Of a DNA stretch of 42,980 nt, positions 23,391-31,384 are shown one piece after another. Source of the stretch: Candidatus Hodarchaeaceae archaeon (GTDB lineage: Archaea; Hadarchaeota; Hadarchaeia; Hadarchaeales; Hadarchaeaceae); the NCBI GenBank assembly GCA_030016755.1, contig JASEJC010000003.1:1-42980 (forward strand), written 5' to 3'. The position numbers were made by a program, and so were the translations under genes. Position 1 is the first letter of the stretch. Every line of letters starts with the position of its first letter. The notes below the pieces were generated by a model. It was not told the DNA's origin. It did no database searches and was given only the letters and a program-made list of their open reading frames with translations.

Positions 23391-24001
23391 CCCGCGTGCT
23401 CTCCCTCGAGGAAGGAACGTTGCTAGTGAGGACCGCCCGACGAACCATCGAAACCTACCTGCGGGAACGCAGAAAACCATCGGCGCCGAAAGTGCCCCCG
23501 AAGTTGCGCGAACCCCGCGGCGTCTTCGTCACTCTCATCAAGGGCGGCGAGCTCCGCGGATGTATCGGCCACCCACTGCCCACAACACCGCTAATCGACG
23601 CCGTGATCGACTCCGCCATAAGCTCAGCGACTCGCGACCCCCGTTTTCCGCCGATGGTTCCTGAGGAACTAACCGAAGTTGAGGTGGAGGTCAGCGCTCT
23701 CACGAAACCCGAACCCATAAAAGTGAAAACCCCACGCGAATATCCAGAGCACGTCGTCATCGGCAGGGACGGTCTGATCGTGGAGTGCGGCGGGTATGCG
23801 GGACTGCTCCTGCCCCAAGTGGCGGTCGAGTGGGGGTGGGATTCCGAGGAATTCCTCTCTCAAACCTGTCTAAAGGCCGGACTGCCGCCGGATTCATGGC
23901 TTGATAAGGATGTGCAGATAAGAAAGTTTTCGGCGCAGGTCTTCAGAGAGAAAGGGCCGAGGGGTGAAGTCGAGGAGCGCAAGCTCACGGAGAAGACCTA
24001 G
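23387..24001 (+). CDS. AMMECR1 domain protein
   Basis: 204 residues. The diagnostic LRGCIG motif is at about 56-61, with the flanking FVTLIKGGE and the RDPRFPPMVPEEL block. The C-terminal GLIVECGGYAGLLLPQVAVEWGWDSEEFL is also typical. The domain is conserved in archaea and eukaryotes with an unknown reaction; in archaea it is often next to Memo-type or radical SAM genes. Start is GTG or ATG-overlapping at 23387, coupled to the Mut7-C gene. Convergent with the radical SAM gene (17-bp overlap). Confidence 0.92.
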   Translation: MTRVLSLEEGTLLVRTARRTIETYLRERRKPSAPKVPPKLREPRGVFVTLIKGGELRGCIGHPLPTTPLIDAVIDSAISSATRDPRFPPMVPEELTEVEVEVSALTKPEPIKVKTPREYPEHVVIGRDGLIVECGGYAGLLLPQVAVEWGWDSEEFLSQTCLKAGLPPDSWLDKDVQIRKFSAQVFREKGPRGEVEERKLTEKT

Positions 24002-24965
24002 TAACTCCTAAGAGTTGCTCCCGAATAACCGCGATTTCTCTTGAGGTCGGTTTTCTTGGGTAGTTGTAGATAGGCCCCCGTGGTGACTCGTTGTAGAACG
24101 GGCGGTTACAACCCGGGCATCCCGAGGTGCGGAATGGTTCGCCTGAATCGACTGTCTTATTTAGGACACTCCCATCTACCCCAAAATCCACAATCCGCCC
24201 ACCATCGAAATGCATCCGCTCGGCCCTGCTCAAGTCGCTGACAATCAAAAACCTGGCGAGCTGGATTCTACGGTAGCTCGCGATATCCGGTTGGGTGTGA
24301 CCCGAGAGCTGGGTGCCGATGATCGGGGTGAACGCAAACAGCGCGATGGTGATACCTCGGTCGTGCAAGAGCTGGATTGTTTTCACCATGCCCTCCTCGC
24401 TCTCGCCGAGCCCTGCTATTAGGTGGGTCGAGACCCTGTCGCCGAAAATGGCTTGAGCGTTCTCCAGCGCCCTGAGATGCCCCTCCCAAGTGTAGCTGTC
24501 GCCCTTGACCCGCTCGAAGAGCTCAGGCGTCGCGGCATCCAGCGCCACGCTGACCCGCTCGACCCCAGCGTCCGCAAGCCTCTGGATATCGCCCGGCCCC
24601 AGCGGCTGGCAGGATGCTGATATCGGCAGGTTGCAGGCCCCTTTCACCCGCTCCACAAGCTCGCAGAGGTCGCCAACGACATTTGGATAGTTGACCGCTT
24701 GGATGCAGACGCGCTCGAACTCGTTTGAATTTTCCTTTAACCCTGCAAGGACTTTCTCCAGCTCAAATCGGGGCCAGATCACGCGCGACAGCATTTTCAG
24801 GTCCGCCGTGCTCTCCCGCGCTTGGGGGCAGAACCTGCAGTTTGCGCTGCAGCGGCCCTCGTAGTAGGTGAGAAAATGTGCGGTCGTCGGCGCCACCGCG
24901 AGCTGCCCGCGCCAGATGCCGAGAACGGCCCCGGTGCCGAAAGCCACCCTCACATGCTCAAGCAA
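23985..24965 (-). CDS. Radical SAM protein, LipS1/LipS2-type lipoyl synthase component
   Basis: 326 residues. CX3CX2C cluster motif C39-SAN-C43-RF-C46, biotin-synthase-like (ASCQPLGPGDIQRLADAGVERVSVALDAATPELF, AGLGESEEGM). A C-terminal CPGCNRPFYNE motif may bind an auxiliary cluster or metal. It overlaps a second radical SAM gene and lies in an operon with both lipoate ligase parts, the arrangement expected for the two-protein archaeal lipoyl synthase that inserts sulfur into octanoyl-carrier proteins. Start TTG 24965 (GTG 24953 is the alternative). Which of LipS1/LipS2 it is, I cannot decide from sequence alone. Confidence 0.8.
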   Translation of the reverse strand: MLEHVRVAFGTGAVLGIWRGQLAVAPTTAHFLTYYEGRCSANCRFCPQARESTADLKMLSRVIWPRFELEKVLAGLKENSNEFERVCIQAVNYPNVVGDLCELVERVKGACNLPISASCQPLGPGDIQRLADAGVERVSVALDAATPELFERVKGDSYTWEGHLRALENAQAIFGDRVSTHLIAGLGESEEGMVKTIQLLHDRGITIALFAFTPIIGTQLSGHTQPDIASYRRIQLARFLIVSDLSRAERMHFDGGRIVDFGVDGSVLNKTVDSGEPFRTSGCPGCNRPFYNESPRGPIYNYPRKPTSREIAVIREQLLGVTRSSP

Positions 24966-25878
24966 CCTCGCACCTCACAAAATCTGGCGGTACTGCGCAA
25001 CACCCGTCGAGCCTTCGCACCCGAAGCCCAAGCTTGTGTGCTGCCTGCAAGGTCTGCTCGCTCGGCAGCTCCATCCGATCGACACCCGCACGTAAAGCCT
25101 GATGCTCGATCTCAACCCGCCTAGCATCGCGCGGCCTCATGCAGCCCAGCGCCAGCGTTGCCTCTGGGAACTTGAGTCTGGCCTCCGCGATGAACTCACC
25201 GACCTCCGCGGGGCTTGGCCCAGCGATGCATTCAAACTCCGTTCCCGGGGTGGGCACGAGCACGAGGATGACAAGCGCCTGCGGGCTGATCTCCGCCGCG
25301 AGTTCAAGCGCCGCCCTCTCGCCCCTGATCTCACCAGCGTGCAAGCCGATGCAGATGTGGGGGACAACGTGGGGCAGCGAGCGCTTGAGCACATGGAGCG
25401 AGCGCCGGTAATCCTCGACGGTTCGATCTGTTCCAAGCACGAGTTCAATCGTCTCGTCGTCTCCTATCAGGTCGAAATCCGCTAGGTCGATGCCCACGCG
25501 GCCGAGTTCTCGGGCGAGCCAGTTTGGTGCCAACCCCGTATGGGCGCTGATAAATAGCCTCGTTTCACGCTTCACTTGTTCGATTGCGTCGAGGAAGGGC
25601 TCGAACGGCACATAACCTTCGCTGTTAAATCCGCCGCTGAGCAGCGCCCCCCGCGCGCCATTCGATGCGAGTTCTGAGCATGTCCTAAATAGGACATCGG
25701 GGGAGGGGCATGAAATCATCTGTTGCAAGTAGCGCCTGCCGCAGTGCTTGCAGTTCAGCGCGCATTCGTCACCAGTGATCGAGACGGTGGGGAACTTTGG
25801 GTGGGGATAGCAGGCCCAGAAAGTTGGGTCCCGCTCAAGTTTCATCGAAAATGCACGGCGTTTGTTTTCGGCTGTCAT
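24958..25878 (-). CDS. Radical SAM protein (COG1856-like), LipS1/LipS2-type lipoyl synthase component
   Basis: About 306 residues. Cluster motif C39-ALN-C43-KH-C46 with the following GRRYLQQMISCPSPD block of COG1856 biotin-synthase homologues; GARGALLSGGFNSEG replaces the usual GGE. C-terminal GCCAVPPDF holds paired cysteines. ATG 25878 overlaps the lplA stop (TAATG) and has GAGG 9 nt upstream, so it is preferred over 25896. Sits between lplA and the other radical SAM gene, supporting joint action in lipoate biosynthesis. Confidence 0.8.
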   Translation of the reverse strand: MTAENKRRAFSMKLERDPTFWACYPHPKFPTVSITGDECALNCKHCGRRYLQQMISCPSPDVLFRTCSELASNGARGALLSGGFNSEGYVPFEPFLDAIEQVKRETRLFISAHTGLAPNWLARELGRVGIDLADFDLIGDDETIELVLGTDRTVEDYRRSLHVLKRSLPHVVPHICIGLHAGEIRGERAALELAAEISPQALVILVLVPTPGTEFECIAGPSPAEVGEFIAEARLKFPEATLALGCMRPRDARRVEIEHQALRAGVDRMELPSEQTLQAAHKLGLRVRRLDGCCAVPPDFVRCEVA

Positions 25879-26633
25879 TAACGCTTCCTCAGCCATTTAT
25901 CCGACGAGTATTTTGATTTAAGTTCAGCGGCGAACTCGAGTTCCTCCCTCGTCAGCTGCCCCTCGAATAGCCTGACGCCGAGCGACTCCTCAAACCCCCT
26001 GCTCATCGCCTCGCGAACATCCTCGAAACTTGGCTTCCGCCCCAGCTCCCGCTCGACCGTCGTGACCCGCTCAAAAACAAATGCGATGAACTTGTCCGAG
26101 ATTTTTTCTGGGCTGACTTTGAGCAGCTCGAACATCCGCCGCACGTCCGGTGAAATGAGCACCGTCCCATGCTGGAGTACCGAACCCCATCGGCGCGTTT
26201 GGGCGCTGCCGGAAATTTTCTTTCCGTTTACCTGGACGTCGTTGACCGGTTTGAACTCGGCCCTGAGCCCAAGCTGTTCGAATCCCCTCACCAAACCCCC
26301 ACAAATCAACTTGTATGACTCTATGATGTCCGCTGGAACGTCCTCCTGCCTGCACACCACGCTGTACGTCAGCTCCCCCCCGTAGTCGTGAAAAACCGCT
26401 CCGCCGCCCGTGATGCGTCTGACCACATCGACGCCATACTTCTTAGCCACACCGAGGTCTACCTCACGCTCTACACTCTGGAAGCATCCTATCGAGACCG
26501 CCGAGGGAAGCCAGCGCCAGAATCGGATGGTGTTAGGCGACTTCCCCTCGGCGTTAAGCTTTAGTACTGCCTCATCAATCGCCATGCTCATGAACGCATC
26601 GTCCACACGCAAAGGTAACAAACGCCACTCCAT
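25878..26633 (-). CDS. lplA: Lipoate-protein ligase, catalytic part (LplA)
   Basis: 251 residues of the BPL/LplA fold. RRITGGGAVFHDYGGELTYS (about 72-91) is the lipoyl-AMP binding signature and NDVQVNGKKISGSAQTR (131-147) holds the catalytic lysine. The usual C-terminal accessory domain of bacterial LplA is missing and is encoded separately just upstream (lplB), the bipartite form known from Thermoplasma. Transfers lipoate or octanoate to a lipoyl domain; no lipoyl-carrier gene is in this window. ATG abuts the lplB stop (TAAATG). Confidence 0.93.
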   Translation of the reverse strand: MEWRLLPLRVDDAFMSMAIDEAVLKLNAEGKSPNTIRFWRWLPSAVSIGCFQSVEREVDLGVAKKYGVDVVRRITGGGAVFHDYGGELTYSVVCRQEDVPADIIESYKLICGGLVRGFEQLGLRAEFKPVNDVQVNGKKISGSAQTRRWGSVLQHGTVLISPDVRRMFELLKVSPEKISDKFIAFVFERVTTVERELGRKPSFEDVREAMSRGFEESLGVRLFEGQLTREELEFAAELKSKYSSDKWLRKR

Positions 26634-26909
26634 TTATCCACCTACCGCACGCAGAATGGCCTCGACCCAGTGCTCGGGCTCGACCATTGGGGTCTGGGCG
26701 CCACTCAAGCTGTAGAAATCTCGAACTGCCACAAGCAGGGCTTCCTTCCTCGCCTCGACGCCCTCAAGTGCCCGCTCCAGTTCCTCGATCGCCTCCTCCG
26801 GATACATGAAGAAGTCGCCGCTGAGCGAGATGCGCGAGATCTTGTCATCGCTCAGCTCCAGCTCGACCTTGATTACGCCCTTCGGGGCCTTGAACTCAGC
26901 GTAGCCCAT
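26634..26909 (-). CDS. lplB: Lipoate-protein ligase accessory domain (LplB)
   Basis: 91 residues: a short beta-rich start (GVIKVELELSDDKISRISLSGDFF) and helices (EEAIEELERALEGV) as in the C-terminal domain of LplA. The FxxPEEAIEELE pattern is typical. Needed with LplA for lipoate adenylation in split systems. The ATG comes 4 bp after the macro domain stop. Confidence 0.9.
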   Translation of the reverse strand: MGYAEFKAPKGVIKVELELSDDKISRISLSGDFFMYPEEAIEELERALEGVEARKEALLVAVRDFYSLSGAQTPMVEPEHWVEAILRAVGG

Positions 26910-26913
26910 CTGA

Positions 26914-27426
26914 TTACCTCAGCGCCTGCTCCCACGCGCCGACCATCTCCTCGCTCAGGTCGCATAAGATTATTTCCCGCAAGGTCTTGACGGGGGCGAA
27001 CTCCCTCACCGCCCGCACCATTGCCCTGGCCGCCGCCTCCGATGAAACCCCGCCGACCCCCGTTCCCATGCCGGGGATCGCGATGCTCTTCGCGCCGGCC
27101 TCGTCCGCGCACCGTAGCGCAGCGAGCGTCGCGCGATAGACTTTCTCGCTCGTGGTCGCCATCGCCGGGCGCTCCATGGTGGGCGCGTGCACCACCCACC
27201 GCGCCGGAAGTTTACCTGCTGTGGTTGCGATGGCTTTTCCAACTGGCACCGAGGCATGCCTCAGGGCTTCGCGCTCGATCTCCTCGCCGCCCGCCCGCTT
27301 CAGCGCACCCGCGGCTCCCCCGCCCATGGACATGAGGCTGTTCGCTGGGTTGCAGATCGCATCGGCCGCCTGCTTCGTCAGATCCCCGCGCTTGACCTCA
27401 ACCACCAAATCGCCGAGCCTGAACAT
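26914..27426 (-). CDS. Macro domain protein (ADP-ribose binding/hydrolase)
   Basis: 170 residues, single macro domain. Landmarks: GDLTKQAADAICNPANSLMSMGGG (14-37) with the catalytic-loop Asn and Gly-rich loop, GKAIATTAGKLPARWVVHAP (64-83) and AIPGMGTGVGGVSSEAAA (115-132). Such domains bind ADP-ribose and many remove it from proteins or nucleic acids. First gene of the lplB-lplA-radical SAM operon, 4 bp from lplB, and preceded at 53-71 bp by the repeated palindrome. The context suggests a role on ADP-ribosylated lipoyl proteins, by analogy with bacterial SirTM/macro/GcvH-L loci; no sirtuin gene is seen here. Confidence 0.92.
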   Translation of the reverse strand: MFRLGDLVVEVKRGDLTKQAADAICNPANSLMSMGGGAAGALKRAGGEEIEREALRHASVPVGKAIATTAGKLPARWVVHAPTMERPAMATTSEKVYRATLAALRCADEAGAKSIAIPGMGTGVGGVSSEAAARAMVRAVREFAPVKTLREIILCDLSEEMVGAWEQALR

Positions 27427-27478
27427 TTTTCTCCTGCCAATTTTCGCGCCCTCGTTTAAAAACGAACTAGTTGTAGAC

Positions 27479-27497
27479 TTGTTATATTTATAACAAC
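27479..27497. promoter_or_regulatory. Palindrome with TATA-like core (copy 2 of 3), divergent macro / membrane protein region
   Basis: TTGTTATATTTATAACAAC; the outer G:C pair of copy 1 is replaced by C on the left. A further half-site, AACTAGTTGT, lies at 27465-27474. It separates the macro/lipoylation operon (minus) from the membrane protein gene (plus) and could serve as TATA or operator for either. Confidence 0.6.
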
Positions 27498-27552
27498 TGG
27501 ATGAGTAGTGAAGGTTTTATCGGTGGCGCGAAAGGGTTGGTGGGGGTTGAAA

Positions 27553-27906
27553 ATGAAAATTGTGATTAGACAGGTGGCCTTTGACTTCCTGTTTGGCGGC
27601 GCCCTTGTGGCCGGGGCTCTGCTCGCGGCGGCGCTGCTCGGCCCAACCGCGGGGGGCATCCTCGCTGGGGCCCCGATCCGGACCAGCGGGGTGATCGCCC
27701 TGCATTACATTCACAACCGGGACCTTGGGGCAACGACCGAGATGACGCGAGGAGTGGTCATGGCAATGATCTCGAACGTGTTCTTCGCCATCGGCCTGTA
27801 CCTCGCCATCCCGAGGCTGGGCATCGTCGGCGGGTTCTTGGCCGCTAGCCTTGTGTTCGTCTTGGCAGTGCTCGCGCTGTCACAGCTGGTCCCTTTGCTA
27901 AAATAA
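27553..27906 (+). CDS. Small membrane protein, DUF3147-like
   Basis: About 117 residues with four hydrophobic stretches: FLFGGALVAGALLAAALL, GGILAGAPIRTSGVIAL, VVMAMISNVFFAIGLYLAI and GGFLAASLVFVLAVLALSQLV. The GAPIRT / HNRD arrangement resembles DUF3147 membrane proteins. ATG 27553 follows GGTGGGGGTTGAAA; a GTG at 27508 is less likely. Function unknown. Convergent with the MinD-like gene, 12 bp apart. Confidence 0.65.
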   Translation: MKIVIRQVAFDFLFGGALVAGALLAAALLGPTAGGILAGAPIRTSGVIALHYIHNRDLGATTEMTRGVVMAMISNVFFAIGLYLAIPRLGIVGGFLAASLVFVLAVLALSQLVPLLK

Positions 27907-27918
27907 ACGGCCACAGCG

Positions 27919-28758
27919 CTACGCGCGGCGGCCGGTGAGCGCTCGGACCAGCCGGGAGGTGGTCTCCTTCACCGCGCGTTCCTCGTAAGGCACGTACGGC
28001 AGGTCGCGCTCGCCCACGATGACTTTAGCTAGCTCGTTGATCGCGATCGATGCCGAGCACTCTGGTTCGTAAACTACCACGGGCACGCACTCACGCTCCG
28101 CCTCCTGAACCTTTGGATCTTCGGGGATGTCCGCGAGAACTGGCATCGCCCCGAGCGTGCGGCCCATGAACTGCTCTACCTCATCGAGCGAAAGATCAGC
28201 TTTTTTCCCCGTGCGGTTGACAACAAGTCCGCGGGTCCAAGAGCCGAGCACATTAGCGAGGCGCACCGTCTTGTAACAGTCCACCAAGCTTGTGTAGGTT
28301 GGGTTACAGACCGGGAGCATCTCGCGGGCGGCTGCTATCGAGATAATCGTCGCGTCCGCAATTCCCGCCGCAGCATCTATAAGTAGGAACTCGGTCTGTT
28401 TCAGGAGTTCGTTGATGACCTCCTCGACGCGCTCACGTTTCACCTTCGAAAGCACGTCGTGGACATCCTCAAAACGGAAACCACATGGAAGGACTTTTAT
28501 CCCATAGTTGGTATAGAGGGCCTCGCCAACGTCAGCTTTGCCCGAAAGAACATCAAAAAAGTTTGTTTCGCATTTCGTGAGGCCCATCACTATTCCTAGG
28601 TTAGCCATCGCGAGGTCGCCATCCAGTATAATGACTTTTTTGCCGAGCGAACCAAGCGCAACGCCGAGGTTAGCCGTAAGGGTTGTCTTGCCAGTCCCGC
28701 CCTTGCCAGAGGTGATCGATATCGAACGTGGTTTTGCCCTCAGATTTCCAGCCCCCAA
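27919..28758 (-). CDS. MinD/ParA-like ATPase
   Basis: 279 residues. Intact deviant Walker A SGKGGTGKTT (17-26) with K19 and K24, Walker A' IILDGDLAMANLG and Walker B-like FLLIDAAAG. Middle segment VCNPTYTSLVDCYKT follows the archaeal MinD pattern. No C-terminal amphipathic membrane-targeting helix of bacterial MinD is obvious; the end is basic (TSRLVRALTGRRA). Start TTG 28758 is the only fitting codon; TTTTTAAG (28774-28784 region, minus strand) is a possible TATA box, and the repeated palindrome lies 72-90 bp upstream. It is a paralogue of the Arg-variant ATPase at 19694. Confidence 0.88.
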   Translation of the reverse strand: MGAGNLRAKPRSISITSGKGGTGKTTLTANLGVALGSLGKKVIILDGDLAMANLGIVMGLTKCETNFFDVLSGKADVGEALYTNYGIKVLPCGFRFEDVHDVLSKVKRERVEEVINELLKQTEFLLIDAAAGIADATIISIAAAREMLPVCNPTYTSLVDCYKTVRLANVLGSWTRGLVVNRTGKKADLSLDEVEQFMGRTLGAMPVLADIPEDPKVQEAERECVPVVVYEPECSASIAINELAKVIVGERDLPYVPYEERAVKETTSRLVRALTGRRA

Positions 28759-28829
28759 GTCTATTGAAGATGCTCGCTTAAAAACTTGGATATCGCGCGC
28801 CAGCTTTGAAAAGTTGACTTCAGGGATTA

Positions 28830-28848
28830 TTGTTATATTTATAACAAC
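28830..28848. promoter_or_regulatory. Palindrome with TATA-like core (copy 3 of 3), upstream of MinD-like gene
   Basis: TTGTTATATTTATAACAAC followed by TAG, the same as the reverse complement of copy 1 with its CTA flank. It lies in the 97-bp gap between two minus-strand genes, after the stop of the small multidrug-export-like gene. Confidence 0.6.
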
Positions 28849-28855
28849 TAGAGGT

Positions 28856-29326
28856 TTAGGATGGCGAAACTCCTCGAATAAAAATTATCCCGAGGGCCGC
28901 CAGTACCCAAATGAGCACTCCCGCAATTACCACGCCAGCCGCGATCGCCAGGGCAGCACGTTTTCTGTTCAGCCCAGCGATGTAGGCTATGAGCGCCCCA
29001 GTGTACGCGCCAGTGACGGGCAGGGGGACGCCGACGAACAGGGCGAGCCCCACCAGACTCAGATTTCGATGTTTCTGCGCGCGCCCCACAGCCCACCTGA
29101 ACATCCTCTCGACGAGCTCCACCCTCCTACGGATTGGCGGGAGAACGAAATCCAGCAGGACGAACGCAATAGGGATAGCCAACATGTTCAGCAGCACACA
29201 AACGATGAACGCAAATTCTGGGCTATGACCCGCGATGATGGTGAGCGGGATGGCACCACGCAGCTCGATGAAGGGCACCATGGAGACGAGGAAAACTAAC
29301 CACTCGATCAACCCAGGCACCTCCAA
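28856..29326 (-). CDS. Small multidrug-export-like membrane protein (PF06695 type)
   Basis: 156 residues, about four TM helices. PFIELRGAIPL near the start, the ARG-like loop, and LFVGVPLPVTGAYTGALIAYIAGLNRKRA in the middle are the family hallmarks (PxPGTGAxTGxLIA). The export role is only named by family and is not established. Start TTG 29326 or GTG 29320. It is divergent from the HAD phosphatase gene. Confidence 0.85.
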   Translation of the reverse strand: MEVPGLIEWLVFLVSMVPFIELRGAIPLTIIAGHSPEFAFIVCVLLNMLAIPIAFVLLDFVLPPIRRRVELVERMFRWAVGRAQKHRNLSLVGLALFVGVPLPVTGAYTGALIAYIAGLNRKRAALAIAAGVVIAGVLIWVLAALGIIFIRGVSPS

Positions 29327-29365
29327 GCGATATTATCAGGGAGGTTAATCAATTGTGGGGTGCCA

Positions 29366-30001
29366 ATGCGGTACAAGCTCGTCGCCTTCGACATGGACGG
29401 CACGCTGGTCGTGGAGGAGAGCTGCTGGAGCACGCTCCACCGCCACTTCGGCACCCAGGAGGCCGCGCGCCGTAACCTCGAGGCGTACGAGCGCGGGGAG
29501 ATAGATTACCAAGAATTTATGCGCAGGGACATCTCGCTTTGGCGGCCTCCGCCCCACATCTCAGAAATAGAGCAGGTGTTGGCTAGTTTCACCCTCGCAC
29601 CAAAAGTTGCCGATATTGTGAAGGATATCCACGAAAGGGGGTACTCTACCGCGATAATAACAGGGGGGCTTGACATACTCGCTAGGAGGGTGGCAGAGGA
29701 ACTTCGGATCGGGCACGTTTTCGCGAACGGGCTGGCGGTGGACGAGCGAGGGCACCTGAGCGGGGAGGGCATCTTCAGGGTTGAGCCTAGCCTAAAGGAC
29801 GAGGTCTTGAGCCGACTTGTGGAGAGGCTTGGGATGACGCTCGACGAATGCGTGGCGGTGGGCGACAGCAAGTACGACGTGAGGTTCCTAAAACGGGCTG
29901 GGCTGGGTGTTGCGATTGGGGGTAGTTCAGAGCTCGCGCGGGTGGCGGATGTCGTGATTCGAGATTTCGAGCACTTCCCCCAGCTTTTGGATTACCTCTA
30001 G
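29366..30001 (+). CDS. HAD-superfamily phosphatase, SerB-like
   Basis: 211 residues. Motif I DMDGT (9-13, nucleophile D9), motif II TGG (about 101-103, in AIITGGLD), conserved K (SLKDEVL) and motif III-IV GDSKYDVRFL. The C1 cap pattern (ESCWSTLHRHFG..EAARRNLEAYERGEIDYQEFM) is phosphoserine phosphatase-like, so serine synthesis is the best guess though related phosphatases share it. ATG 29366 is preferred to GTG 29360. Confidence 0.8.
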   Translation: MRYKLVAFDMDGTLVVEESCWSTLHRHFGTQEAARRNLEAYERGEIDYQEFMRRDISLWRPPPHISEIEQVLASFTLAPKVADIVKDIHERGYSTAIITGGLDILARRVAEELRIGHVFANGLAVDERGHLSGEGIFRVEPSLKDEVLSRLVERLGMTLDECVAVGDSKYDVRFLKRAGLGVAIGGSSELARVADVVIRDFEHFPQLLDYL

Positions 30002-30057
30002 CCCATGTAGCTCAAAAATCTTAAGGGCGTGAAACCTCTAGTAAAATTCGTGTCCCG

Positions 30058-30672
30058 ATGAAATCTCCTAAGAGGCCGAAGAAGTACGAGGCACCGAGTT
30101 GGAACTATATCTACGAGCTATGCATCCAGGTCGCGGACCAGATAAAACGCAGCAAGTACAAGCCCGATCTGCTTGTCGCGGTGGCGCGCGGTGGGTGGAT
30201 CCCCGGGCGAGTCCTATCAGACCTCCTGGAAAACCCGAACGTTGCCACCATCAAGGTCGAGCACTACGTCGATATCTACAAGACCCTCTCCAAGCCCGAG
30301 ATAACCCAGCCCATCCCCATCGATGTAAATGGAAAGAAAATCCTACTTGTTGACGACATAGCCGACTCCGGAAAAAGCCTCAAGCTCGTGAAGGAGCACT
30401 TGCTGAGCCAGGGGGCGGCGGACGTGAAAATCTGCGCGCTCTACTACAAACCTTGGTCGATCGTGGTCCCAGACTTCAGCGCGCGGATGACGGACGCATG
30501 GATCTGGTTTCCACACGAAATTTTTGAGACGATGAAAAAGGTTTACCTGAAGTTGAGGGAGCAGGGCAAGACCCGGAAAGAAATCGAGCGAGAGCTCCTG
30601 CACATAGGGATAAAGCCCCTGCTCATCCAGAAGTTCCTCTCGCAGATAGGGGGTGGCAGAACAAAGGGCTAG
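30058..30672 (+). CDS. Phosphoribosyltransferase (purine/xanthine type)
   Basis: 204 residues. LLVAVARGGWIPGRVLSDLL and the PRPP loop KILLVDDIADSGKSLKL (about 94-110) mark a type I phosphoribosyltransferase of COG2236 type, likely hypoxanthine/guanine/xanthine salvage. A C-terminal extension (KKVYLKLREQGKTRKEIERELL) beyond the normal core is helical and basic. It ends 4 bp inside the end of the convergent Toprim gene. A second, shorter paralogue is at 31385. Confidence 0.85.
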   Translation: MKSPKRPKKYEAPSWNYIYELCIQVADQIKRSKYKPDLLVAVARGGWIPGRVLSDLLENPNVATIKVEHYVDIYKTLSKPEITQPIPIDVNGKKILLVDDIADSGKSLKLVKEHLLSQGAADVKICALYYKPWSIVVPDFSARMTDAWIWFPHEIFETMKKVYLKLREQGKTRKEIERELLHIGIKPLLIQKFLSQIGGGRTKG

Positions 30673-31079
30673 TTCTTCAATACAGCGCGCTGGGTTTCTA
30701 GGAACTTCGCAAGCCCCTCTATATCTTTCACATCCCTGCGCACGAGCGACTTCAGTTTTTCCCTGAACTCGGTGGCGGGTTCGATGCCGAGGCGCTTCAG
30801 GTGCTCGGCGCAGAACTTCGCGAGCTTGTCGCCGGCCCTGTCGAAGTCGGTCAGGATGATGACGTCTTTTGCGCCAGCAAGCCCCTCGACGAAGCCCAGC
30901 AGGGATTTCCCGCCCGATATCTTGTGAAATTGCCCTCTCACCCCGAGCTTCTTCAGCGCCCTGATATCGTCAGTTCCCTCCACAATGATGGGAGCGCCGG
31001 TGGAAGCGCGTTCGTTCAACTCAACGAGCAACTCCTCAATTTGTTCGAGGGTCTCTTTCGTGAGCAAGGCTATCCGCAT
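30669..31079 (-). CDS. Small Toprim domain protein (UPF0292 / small primase-like)
   Basis: 136 residues. APIIVEGTDDIRALKKLGVRG gives the catalytic Glu, and VIILTDFDRAGDKLAKFC the DxD pair of a Toprim fold. Free-standing archaeal Toprim proteins of this size are uncharacterised; DNA or RNA cleavage or priming is plausible. ATG 31079 is chosen; the frame stays open to 31247 but that part is the wrong frame of the zinc-ribbon gene just upstream, whose stop is 17 bp before this start. Confidence 0.88.
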   Translation of the reverse strand: MRIALLTKETLEQIEELLVELNERASTGAPIIVEGTDDIRALKKLGVRGQFHKISGGKSLLGFVEGLAGAKDVIILTDFDRAGDKLAKFCAEHLKRLGIEPATEFREKLKSLVRRDVKDIEGLAKFLETQRAVLKN

Positions 31080-31096
31080 CCGTATCTCAAAATGGT

Positions 31097-31267
31097 TCAC
31101 TCGGGCCCCTGGTCGCTTACCCAGAGGCCCTTCCGCAGGCACCTTTTGCAGACGTTGATGTCGCGCATGAAGCAACGTGAGCATACGGTGGCCCCGCACA
31201 CGGCGCAGCGGTAGACCTCCGTGCTCGTCTGCCCGCACATGGCGCAAACGCCGGCGACTCTGCCCAT
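31097..31267 (-). CDS. Small zinc-ribbon protein (8 Cys)
   Basis: 56 residues starting MGRVAGVCAMCGQTS. Four CxxC knuckles, CAMC, CAVC, CSRC and CKRC, can bind two zinc ions in cross-brace fashion (HIT-zf or B-box-like). The spacing is CX2C-X10-CX2C-X4-CX2C-X7-CX2C. It directly precedes the Toprim gene on the same strand (17-bp gap), so the two may form a unit. A TATA-like AATAAATATT lies in the 25 bp before the ATG. Function unknown. Confidence 0.75.
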   Translation of the reverse strand: MGRVAGVCAMCGQTSTEVYRCAVCGATVCSRCFMRDINVCKRCLRKGLWVSDQGPE

Positions 31268-31384
31268 CTTGACCAATATTTATTTTGAAGTTCCAAGTGA
31301 TTAAATGTTGCCATTACAAACGCTAGCCACCCGGGAGCAATCTTTTTACTTCAGCCTCCTGAGTTTTAATCCCGAGGTGTCTTG

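Noticed and set aside
28538-29299. 253-residue plus-strand frame across two minus-strand genes
   Set aside because: It crosses a gene boundary and a palindrome and has low-complexity polar content.
31080-31247. Extended N-terminus of the Toprim protein
   Set aside because: It is the wrong frame of the 8-Cys zinc protein, which has far better coding character there.
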